A DNA stretch of 55,394 nucleotides from Marinomonas lutimaris (lineage in GTDB: Bacteria > Pseudomonadota > Gammaproteobacteria > Pseudomonadales > Marinomonadaceae): NCBI RefSeq assembly GCF_019426345.1, contig NZ_JAHLLW010000021.1:1-55394 (forward strand), written 5' to 3'. Below, piece by piece: positions 7,286-14,083 of this stretch (the first letter of the stretch is position 1; each line of letters begins with the position of its first letter). The position numbers and the translations under genes were made by a program. Under the pieces are notes generated by a model. The model had not been told where the DNA came from. It made no database searches and worked only from the letters and a program-made list of their open reading frames with translations.

Positions 7286-7427
7286 TCAATCCTTGAATAA
7301 ATTATCAACAATAGCAATTGCCCTTCCGTGGGCTTTATCTACCTTTTCGGTAGGTTTATGTTCATCGTTGCGGAATTTTACTTCCAGTCCTAATCTCAGC
7401 TGCCCATGCGGCAGTACACAAAAAATA
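7286..7427 (-). pseudogene. 5'-truncated small reading frame upstream of the 50-residue gene
   Basis: A frame with no ATG, GTG or TTG reads VLPHGQLRLGLEVKFRNDEH and ends KAHGRAIAIVDNLFKD before TGA 7286. The end abuts the ATG of the next gene and contains its ribosome site, as in an operon. The 5' part is missing. The same bases carry two hairpins that resemble CRISPR repeats, so the coding look may be accidental. A possible minus-strand promoter (TTTACA, 17 bases, TATTTT) lies upstream near 7440-7470. Confidence 0.3.
7339..7419 (-). repeat. Pair of type I-F CRISPR-repeat-like hairpins
   Basis: On the minus strand 7392-7419 reads ACTGCCGCATGGGCAGCTGA in its core. It has the 5-bp stem, 5-base loop hairpin of the 28-nt type I-F repeat and matches remembered I-F repeats at about 20 of 28 positions. 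A second hairpin with the same geometry (CTACC, loop GAAAA, GGTAG) lies 61 bases downstream at 7339-7353; I-F arrays have a 60-base period. The second copy is much diverged. No cas genes are in the window. It may be a relic or atypical repeat-spacer-repeat unit. Confidence 0.4.
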
Positions 7428-7514
7428 CTTTAAAAAATAGTTATAACTTACAATAATGTAAACCAATTTTATAAAAAACATCTAATTTCTTTGGTTATTT
7501 CTAGATGTCTACTC

Positions 7515-7547
7515 TTAATGGGTGTCTAGTAAAGCTTGGGAACTCCA
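7515..7547 (-). repeat. IS3-family-type terminus, inverted copy
   Basis: This is the reverse complement of the terminus at 2953-2986, with three mismatches over about 33 bases, including the inner bases next to the IS end. It reads TTAATGGGTGTCTAGTAAAG and ends GGGAACTCCA. The helicase fragment begins directly after it. No transposase lies on its inner side, so the element body has been deleted. With the copy at 2953 it brackets a 4.6-kb segment with inverted ends. Confidence 0.75.
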
Positions 7548-7864
7548 AATGGATCATCAATATCGCCATGATCAGCGAAGGGACGGACATACCAAGGTTG
7601 CAAGTTTGCTGTAGTCTTACCGAGGTCACCACTGAGCTTTACTTCCGTCAGATTCTTGGTCGAATACTTCGGGTGACCGGACATAAAAAAGATTTAGCTT
7701 ACATGCGTATACTGGCTAAGCCAAACCTAGTGGAGTTTGTAGAGCGACTAAATAAAGCGATCCTTGGTGCATACAATTACTATAAACTAGAGAAATTATT
7801 AGAAGACTTAATCCCTGCCAATATGCACCAATTAACCAAAGTGCTGGAGACTCCGAAAAATTAG
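7548..7864 (+). pseudogene. C-terminal fragment of a superfamily 2 DEAD/DEAH helicase
   Basis: The frame leaves the IS end and reads KWIINIAMISEGTDIPRLQV, then TELYFRQILGRILR. These are helicase motifs V and VI (SEGxDIPR and QxxGRxxR, with the arginine finger). The N-terminal ATP-binding domain (Walker A, DExH) is missing. About 105 residues remain, ending at TAG 7862. Similar helicases occur in defence systems and in restriction complexes, but the fragment is too short to place. The ATG at 7505 lies within or beyond the IS end and is not a real start. The stretch 7865-8058 holds no gene I can see. Confidence 0.8.
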
Positions 7865-8058
7865 AAATATAGTCAAATATATGCTCCTTAGGTTTTATTA
7901 AAAACACAGAAAGTCCTACACAACCTCTAACTTCAGATTTAGCAATGACAGCTTTCAACGCTATTAATAAGTTTATCTGTTGTTAGCATATACGCATTAG
8001 AGTTCACATCTAGTTTTTACAGATAGGCCTCATAGATTTTACAACACATTCAAACAGG

Positions 8059-11049
8059 CTAACCTTTACTGGGCCATGGGCTTTCAGAGACGGTGACACC
8101 GTCAGGAGTTGGTACGAGAGACAATATACGAGCTTCGATCCCATCATTTTGCAGCTTGCGCATGAAGTAACGCGCTTGCAGGGCGTCATGAGTTGCAATC
8201 ACAACCTGAAAGCCGTGATCGACGACGTAATCACGAAGCACATCAAATACCGATGAAGCATGCACCAAGTCATGGTGCTGAGTTGGATCGTCTAGAAGTA
8301 GACACCGCCAAGAAGACCACTGATGATCAAGTGCCATTGACAGCAGGAAAGTCAACTGCAGATCCGTCAGCTGTGCCTCACTAGCTATCGAAGGTACAGG
8401 GACAGCCGCTCCATTTAGTGGAACAGATACTCCAGCATGCACCTTCTTATAAGAGCTACGAAAGTCTAGATTTGCATCGCTAAAGCGCCACTCTCTAACC
8501 ACTCGTTTCAATAGCGCCTGCCAACGCGGAACTACAGCTAACACATGTTTTTGGACATTTTCGATTTCGCTGGATAGGTGCTGATTAAACGTATCTATCG
8601 CTTCAGATAGCAGCAACAGTTTCTTTTTACTCAGTTGTTCTTCTTCTATCAGCTGTTGCAGTTTAATAGTAAACTCATCCTCCGACAACTCGCCACGCCG
8701 ACGATCTAGGACACCTTGAGCCAAGCTCACCTGCTCCAACTTTTTCCAACCACCAATCTCAATTTTGATGGTTTGGAGCATTTCTGTGTGTCGAACCAAC
8801 TCGGTAACTGAGGACTGCAACTCAGACTCTCGATTATTAACAACTTCGGCAACTGGGTCTCCTAAGAACGATAGTTGACGCCATGAAGCTCGGATGGTAG
8901 CAAGTCGCGATTGTGCATCGGATAGCTTTGTTTCCAGATTTGAGACTCTATTCGCTGAGTCATTAAATTGAGCCTGCTGCCGATCAAAGGCAGATTGCTC
9001 GGCCGCTATATTAGCAGTCAGAGCATTGATCTGCTTGGCATTTTGACTACGATCTAGAGACAACTCTTCAACCGATTTGGTTGCAGGAGTGTCTGCATCA
9101 ATTACTGCCAATGCTATGAACGCTTGCTCAAGCCTGCTACTTGCCTCTGACCGACTTTGCCTTGCTGAGTTCAATACACTAATTGCCGATTCGTAGGCAA
9201 GCTTGGTCCTATCACAAATATCTTGAGCTAATGGGAAAGGAAGATTTTGCAGCTTCTCGTCAAGCTGGAGCATTGCTGATGCATTTACATCTTCGCGGCG
9301 CCTGATCGACTCTTCTGCGACAGAGACGGTATCACCGCCGAGTAGAGTATTACTTTTGAAATCCCTAATATCTGCCTCTAAAGCCTCATACTGGGATTTC
9401 AACTCAACAACCTTTTCCTTGCATGCCTTCAACTCTGCTTCGGCAAGTCCTACCGCTTCTTTGCATTCACGCAAAGCATCAGTTGCTTTCTTGATGCGCA
9501 GTTCTGCATGGACAACATTTGGATCGATAGCCTCTAAAGCCTTTTTTATACGCTCATGAAGTTTTTCTGCCCCGTGCTCTTCGCCACATAGGGGGCAGTC
9601 ACCTTGATTATTCGGCAAGTGAGCCGCGATGGATGCAACAGCTTGTCTTATAGAATCAGCAGCAGAGTTCAAAAACTCATAATGGCTTTTCGCATCTAAC
9701 TCCTCAGTTTCAGCGGATACCTTTGACGAAATCGCGACGCTAAGGCGCTCTTGAAATACTTTTTCTTTCTTCTCTTCATCCTTGATCAAACTCTTAATAT
9801 CATCAGCTCGCTGCAGCGACTGCTTCCAGCTTTCCATGAGTTGATTCGCGGTAATGAGGTCTACACTTATTTGCACCAAGCTCTTGCGTTGCTTGTTAAT
9901 AAGGTCATGTTGGATACCAAGTTGCTCGTTGGCCTCATGCTCTACACGCAAACAAGATGCCTCAGATTCAGCGCTATTCAATTTATTATCAGCAATATCT
10001 AATAGCTTCTTGTTCTGATCAACAGTCTCTTTGGCTTTTGTTTTATTTATATGCTGATTTAGCTGTTGAGTGATAGTATTACGCTCACTCTCTGCATCGA
10101 CCAACTCCAACTGAAGCTTTTCATGACTAGCAGCCAATTTATCCCGATCCTGTTTCTTCTGCACAAGATCCTGCCTAGCACTCACAAGCTCGTTACTAAG
10201 TAACTCTGAACGTGCTTGTTCAGAAATAAACTTGTCGATAAGCCCATCAACCTCAGCCAGCGCCGCGATCTGCTCACGAAGTCGATCGAGTTTTGTTTCT
10301 ACCAATTGCTCAAGCGAGACAAGAGCCGTCTCTAGGCCTCCCTGGCTCGGGGACGACTCCAATAAGCCTGGGGGTAAAAGCTCGAAACTCTGAGCCTTGT
10401 GTGCGATGTCCGCAATAGATTTAGCGATAATATCTTTACTTCGAAGTACACCTTGAGACTGAGAGTCTGCCAAATCCCGCTCCAAAACTAGGCTTTGCCA
10501 TTCACCAAATTCTGCTTCGAGAGTCGTGAGTGTACTCTTAGCTTGTTTTAGCTGCTCTGCAACTGCGCGTCGAATACTTCCAAGAGCTGAGCTAACTTGA
10601 TCGCCATCTTTTCCGATCGGCAACCGAGCCAGCTGTGAGCCTGCAACCTTAGAATCAGCCTTTACTAACCACTCTCCTTCACGTTGATCAAGTAAATGGG
10701 TAAGCCTCAGCAAAAATGGAATATCTTCAGAGGGTATGTCCGGAAAAAGAGAACTAAGGTCACCTTCTCTTTGAACATCACCATTGCTGCTTACTTGAGC
10801 AGAAGCTTGTACATCACCAAAATTGAGACTCACCCGAGCCATCGTTTGAGAATCTCGAATGATGGGAGAAAGATTTCCACCAAGTCGAGAAATTTTACCG
10901 GTAAGTCCAAATTCGATGGCTTCAAAAATTGCGGTCTTTCCTGTGCCATTAGGAGCTAACAATATGGTTGCACCGCTACCAAGTTCAAGCGTGATGTCGT
11001 TACCAAACCTACGGATATTAGAAAGTGTAATGGATTCTAAATTTTTCAT
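8059..11049 (-). CDS. ABC-3C ATPase, SMC/Rad50-like with zinc hook
   Basis: The 996-residue protein is the ATPase subunit of an ABC-three-component system. An ABC ATPase half-domain with Walker A APNGTGKT (residues 32-39) starts the protein. Long coiled coils flank a Rad50-type zinc hook CPLCGEEHG (Cys485, Cys488). The C-terminal half has a signature-like ASEAQLTDLQL, Walker B CLLLDDPT (about residue 920) and the H-loop VVIATHDAL. Such ATPases form dimers on DNA and are thought to sense invader DNA or damage. Its ATG overlaps the middle-component stop (ATGA), so the genes are translationally coupled. A role in phage or plasmid defence is inferred from the family. Confidence 0.88.
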   Translation of the reverse strand: MKNLESITLSNIRRFGNDITLELGSGATILLAPNGTGKTAIFEAIEFGLTGKISRLGGNLSPIIRDSQTMARVSLNFGDVQASAQVSSNGDVQREGDLSSLFPDIPSEDIPFLLRLTHLLDQREGEWLVKADSKVAGSQLARLPIGKDGDQVSSALGSIRRAVAEQLKQAKSTLTTLEAEFGEWQSLVLERDLADSQSQGVLRSKDIIAKSIADIAHKAQSFELLPPGLLESSPSQGGLETALVSLEQLVETKLDRLREQIAALAEVDGLIDKFISEQARSELLSNELVSARQDLVQKKQDRDKLAASHEKLQLELVDAESERNTITQQLNQHINKTKAKETVDQNKKLLDIADNKLNSAESEASCLRVEHEANEQLGIQHDLINKQRKSLVQISVDLITANQLMESWKQSLQRADDIKSLIKDEEKKEKVFQERLSVAISSKVSAETEELDAKSHYEFLNSAADSIRQAVASIAAHLPNNQGDCPLCGEEHGAEKLHERIKKALEAIDPNVVHAELRIKKATDALRECKEAVGLAEAELKACKEKVVELKSQYEALEADIRDFKSNTLLGGDTVSVAEESIRRREDVNASAMLQLDEKLQNLPFPLAQDICDRTKLAYESAISVLNSARQSRSEASSRLEQAFIALAVIDADTPATKSVEELSLDRSQNAKQINALTANIAAEQSAFDRQQAQFNDSANRVSNLETKLSDAQSRLATIRASWRQLSFLGDPVAEVVNNRESELQSSVTELVRHTEMLQTIKIEIGGWKKLEQVSLAQGVLDRRRGELSEDEFTIKLQQLIEEEQLSKKKLLLLSEAIDTFNQHLSSEIENVQKHVLAVVPRWQALLKRVVREWRFSDANLDFRSSYKKVHAGVSVPLNGAAVPVPSIASEAQLTDLQLTFLLSMALDHQWSSWRCLLLDDPTQHHDLVHASSVFDVLRDYVVDHGFQVVIATHDALQARYFMRKLQNDGIEARILSLVPTPDGVTVSESPWPSKG

Positions 11050-11639
11050 TTTGAACTCTCATCATCAAGTACCAAAGCCTTCAAATCTTCAGCAATTTCG
11101 CTGCCCGCCCTTCCAGATAAAAGTAACTCTCGCCACATATTAGAATCAACCCAAGAATGCGCCTTAACAAGAGCATTCAAAGAAACTAATAATGGATCGT
11201 TAATATTCTCTGAACTACTAGCAGGCGAAAGAGGTGCCAAAAAACCTCGGTTGAGAAATGAGTCAACATCCTCCCCTTCCCTTACCACTATTTTTCTACA
11301 GAAGCGATCATCTGTCTCAAGCCGCGCAGCGTCTTCTGACTCAATTCCCTCAATCAACATGAACATATAAAGGTCGGCTGTTTGTGGCTCAGCAAGATTG
11401 TCACGGACGTCCGCCGCCCACCTAAATGAGTCTTTTATTTTTTCCAAATCATAGGGAAAAGCTACGATCAACACAGTTTTCCAGCCCGCACCGTCCCGAT
11501 TGATTCGCCTAAGCTGTAGCGTCTTAGAGTCGACCTCGATCGACGTCTGCACCAAATCAAAAGTCTGTAGCAAGGAAACTTCATAGCGACCTATAGCGCG
11601 AAGTGAGATGGCTTCAACCATTGTTTGAATTGTTAACAT
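11046..11639 (-). CDS. ABC-3C middle component
   Basis: The 197-residue protein begins MLTIQTMVEAISLRAIGRYE. Its ATG lies one base after the upstream stop, with AAGGA 8 bases before it. It has no membrane segment or known catalytic motif and looks like a mixed alpha/beta protein (hydrophobic strand VLIVAFPYDL, acidic C-terminus). Position and size between a large effector and an SMC-like ATPase are what define middle components in ABC-3C systems, where they are thought to bridge the other two. The longer frame reaching 11828 lies inside the upstream gene and is not real. I cannot assign the middle-component subtype. Confidence 0.75.
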   Translation of the reverse strand: MLTIQTMVEAISLRAIGRYEVSLLQTFDLVQTSIEVDSKTLQLRRINRDGAGWKTVLIVAFPYDLEKIKDSFRWAADVRDNLAEPQTADLYMFMLIEGIESEDAARLETDDRFCRKIVVREGEDVDSFLNRGFLAPLSPASSSENINDPLLVSLNALVKAHSWVDSNMWRELLLSGRAGSEIAEDLKALVLDDESSK

Positions 11640-11640
11640 T

Positions 11641-13548
11641 TCATAGTCCTTTTGTATTTGCCTCAATAGCTGACTCACGAGCAAGCTGCCGATCTTGCCA
11701 TTGCTTATTAAAATATTGTCGCACAGAGGCCAAATCCCCATTACGCAGATAATTAAATATTCCAGAACGGGTGACAAGCAGGAGTGGCTGGCGCTCAGCA
11801 GCCATACTGGTAGCCGCTTCGACGTCATCAGCCATCCCTATGTCCAACAGCGCTGAAGGAGAAGCACTCACGCCTGAGAGGATTACTACTGGAGCAGGAG
11901 ACGCTCCGATGACTGCCATCAAATTGTCGTCAGATAACTCACGGACTTCTGATACACTCCCTGCGGGGCCAGACCAGTATTTAAGAGCGATACTCAACAC
12001 CTGCCCACAATTGGGAAAAGAATTCCAGTCAGCGCCACTTCCACCAATCCCCACTGCAACGAGCAACAAGACTTCAACAGCGGATACTAATAGACCCACT
12101 GTACGAGGACCAAGGCGAAATGCGTGTTCCACATTTTTCCCTTCCGTTTCTGGGTACAGAAGCTGCTCCAGAAACTTTCGACGACTCTCGGGATTATTAA
12201 CGAATCCGGTCATCCATGTCTGCCAAAGCATTTCCATTTCATTTGCGAGAGCTGGATCTTTAATTAAAGCAAATTTTTCGTAAACACCTTGAGCAAGCAT
12301 TTGCCACATAAATTCATCCATAGCATTGGCAAGCGCATCAGCCTCCGATCGAGCAGCACTTTGCGTACTAAACTCGTGACTCAACGAGCAAACAAGAGGC
12401 TCAGAGTTTTCTATCCAATGGAGGTTACTAAGGTCGTTCTCAGCGCAACCAAGAGTGTGTCCGACTTCATTCCCGACACTGACTCTCCATGCAGTTTCGC
12501 CTAGGATCAAACTCTGACTACCATTAGGTAAGTGCAAAGCCATGCGCATTATTGCTGATGGAAGAGTGAGATTTGCCCCGAAAGAGGATGTGTATGGCGC
12601 GTATATTCTGAGTTTTCGATTTCTAGACTCACTACTCCACATGTGCTCAACAACTCCCTGCCCAGACCTAGGAGTCAGACTACCAAGGTCATAAGTCCCA
12701 GCTAACGACCATGATTTGCCGGTCAACAGAGGTTCATCACTTAACATATACTGAACCCAGGTATCTATATCAGGACGAAGTTCGTGCTTAAGTGCTCTTA
12801 CTACCGCATGACAGCTTAAAGCAGACACATCAGATGTCTCGCTAGTGATGTAGGTTATCAGAGATTTAAGAGCCTTTTCAGGGTCAGTAAAGTACCGACT
12901 GAGAGATTCAGCAGAGCGTTGCTCTAAAGCGGTGTCATTGCCTACACAAACAATGGTGACTCGGCGCAAAGTGTCCCTAATTTCACTCCAATCGTTGAAA
13001 CCACACCAAGTTTTGAGCCATAGATATGTTCGTTCAGTAGGGCCATCCTTGCGGTTGGCAAGATCAACTAGATCAAGCCCATCCAGACGACACAATTTGC
13101 ACAACGCATCCAAATGGTCGACTGTCAGGTTTTTTTTAATTTTCAGATGAGCACCAACAAGGGTCAGCTGAAAATTGCGATTGGGTCGGGAATTAAAAGT
13201 ACCTAAACGGGCATGTTTAGCCAGACTTGAGAATGCTGAGTCTATGACTGAGTCAGCGGGGGCTTTGCTGGCAGCCCCCTCTTTGGGTGCTTTGACTTTG
13301 TGTTTTGTCTTATCCGGATTTTTGTTGCAGAAATCAGTGGTCTGACGTTTGACTTGTAGATGCTCAATTAAGTCTGAAGAGTGGAGGATTACCACATCAT
13401 CCCACTCCTCAATCCCCCCCTTTTCTGCACCTATTGAAAGTGGAGCATGTCTGCCACTCAAGAATTTATCGATCATATCCGACAAGCGTTGAGCGATCAC
13501 CAACTTCTCGTAATGAGACTTCTGCTCCAGTCGGAACCTTCTGATCAT
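11641..13548 (-). CDS. ABC-3C effector with PD-(D/E)xK-like N-terminus
   Basis: The 635-residue protein starts at ATG 13548, 7 bases after AAGGA; the in-frame ATG at 13635 lacks such a site. Near the N-terminus, EEWDDVVIL (Asp50-Asp51) followed by EHLQVKRQTT (Gln65, Lys67) matches the D-(x)n-QxK core of restriction-endonuclease-fold nucleases, as in DUF4297-type defence nucleases. A long middle region is unrecognised. A hydrophobic stretch (VGLLVSAVEVLLLVAVGIGG, near residue 500) could be buried or membrane-associated. It is first in the operon, 1 bp before the middle component. It is presumably the toxic part, cutting nucleic acid when released by the ATPase; this is inference. Confidence 0.72.
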   Translation of the reverse strand: MIRRFRLEQKSHYEKLVIAQRLSDMIDKFLSGRHAPLSIGAEKGGIEEWDDVVILHSSDLIEHLQVKRQTTDFCNKNPDKTKHKVKAPKEGAASKAPADSVIDSAFSSLAKHARLGTFNSRPNRNFQLTLVGAHLKIKKNLTVDHLDALCKLCRLDGLDLVDLANRKDGPTERTYLWLKTWCGFNDWSEIRDTLRRVTIVCVGNDTALEQRSAESLSRYFTDPEKALKSLITYITSETSDVSALSCHAVVRALKHELRPDIDTWVQYMLSDEPLLTGKSWSLAGTYDLGSLTPRSGQGVVEHMWSSESRNRKLRIYAPYTSSFGANLTLPSAIMRMALHLPNGSQSLILGETAWRVSVGNEVGHTLGCAENDLSNLHWIENSEPLVCSLSHEFSTQSAARSEADALANAMDEFMWQMLAQGVYEKFALIKDPALANEMEMLWQTWMTGFVNNPESRRKFLEQLLYPETEGKNVEHAFRLGPRTVGLLVSAVEVLLLVAVGIGGSGADWNSFPNCGQVLSIALKYWSGPAGSVSEVRELSDDNLMAVIGASPAPVVILSGVSASPSALLDIGMADDVEAATSMAAERQPLLLVTRSGIFNYLRNGDLASVRQYFNKQWQDRQLARESAIEANTKGL

Positions 13549-13606
13549 CCTGATATCCTTTATTATATTTTCTAGCCCCCCCCAACGTTGAGGGTGAAAG
13601 CTGTAT

Positions 13607-13635
13607 GGTATATGAAGTTTACTTCTACCGTGCAA
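13607..13635 (-). promoter_or_regulatory. Probable promoter of the ABC-3C operon
   Basis: In the 130-bp gap between the recombinase operon and the effector start, the minus strand has TTGCAC (13630-13635), a 17-base spacer and TATACC (13607-13612). This is a fair sigma-70 promoter. The transcript would start about 50 bases before the AAGGA site. It suggests that the cargo is expressed independently of the recombinase genes. An 8-base C run (G on the message) lies in the leader near 13576-13583. Confidence 0.55.
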
Positions 13636-13678
13636 ATTAGATTAACACGCCAAGGACAGACCTAAAGAGTTACTCAAC

Positions 13679-14083
13679 TTACATGTCTTTCCTAGGCAAG
13701 CTCTCAGACAACTGCTCAGGCGTAATCCCAAAACGATAAGCGTTATAAAGCCAAACATGGAATTGTTCTAATAACTTATTGTTCTCACGCTCTAGTCTCT
13801 CAATTTTTCGCTGTTGGCTCTCGATACGCTCTGCAGCAACTTTAAGGCTTGGTGGGAGCTTAGGTTTATTGAAAACAGTTTGACCAGAAACGATCTCTTT
13901 AACTTCTTTAAATGCCTTCTTAATTCTGTTTTGCTTTTGCAGTGTCTGCCTTGTTGTCTTGAAGCCATAAGCATGCTCGACAGCTTCTACAAGCCTATCC
14001 CATGAGAGTTTCGAGTCCGTAGGCCAGTCATCTAAAATATCAGTAATATTAGAAATGTCTTTATCTGTCAGGTGCTTAGCCAT
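13679..14083 (-). CDS. Small coiled-coil accessory protein, GmtX-like
   Basis: The 134-residue protein has an N-terminal helical part and a clear coiled coil at about residues 78-108 (VAAERIESQQRKIERLEREN). It follows the large recombinase with a one-base overlap (TAATG). Small coiled-coil proteins of this size end the recombinase operons of Tn554 (TnpC) and of GMT elements (GmtX), where they assist integration or excision. By order and size it corresponds to GmtX; the name is from memory and is not verified. Confidence 0.6.
   Translation of the reverse strand: MAKHLTDKDISNITDILDDWPTDSKLSWDRLVEAVEHAYGFKTTRQTLQKQNRIKKAFKEVKEIVSGQTVFNKPKLPPSLKVAAERIESQQRKIERLERENNKLLEQFHVWLYNAYRFGITPEQLSESLPRKDM

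Noticed and set aside
7505..7547. ATG 7505 as the start of a 119-residue protein
   Set aside because: These codons come from the IS terminus; the helicase homology begins only after it.
8008..8058. Possible left island attachment site similar to the inverted repeat at 19258
   Set aside because: Only a short TTTACAG-like phrase is shared, which is expected by chance in AT-rich DNA.
11640..11828. N-terminal extension of the ABC-3C middle component up to 11828
   Set aside because: It lies wholly inside the effector coding sequence, and the ATG at 11639 has an ideal ribosome site.
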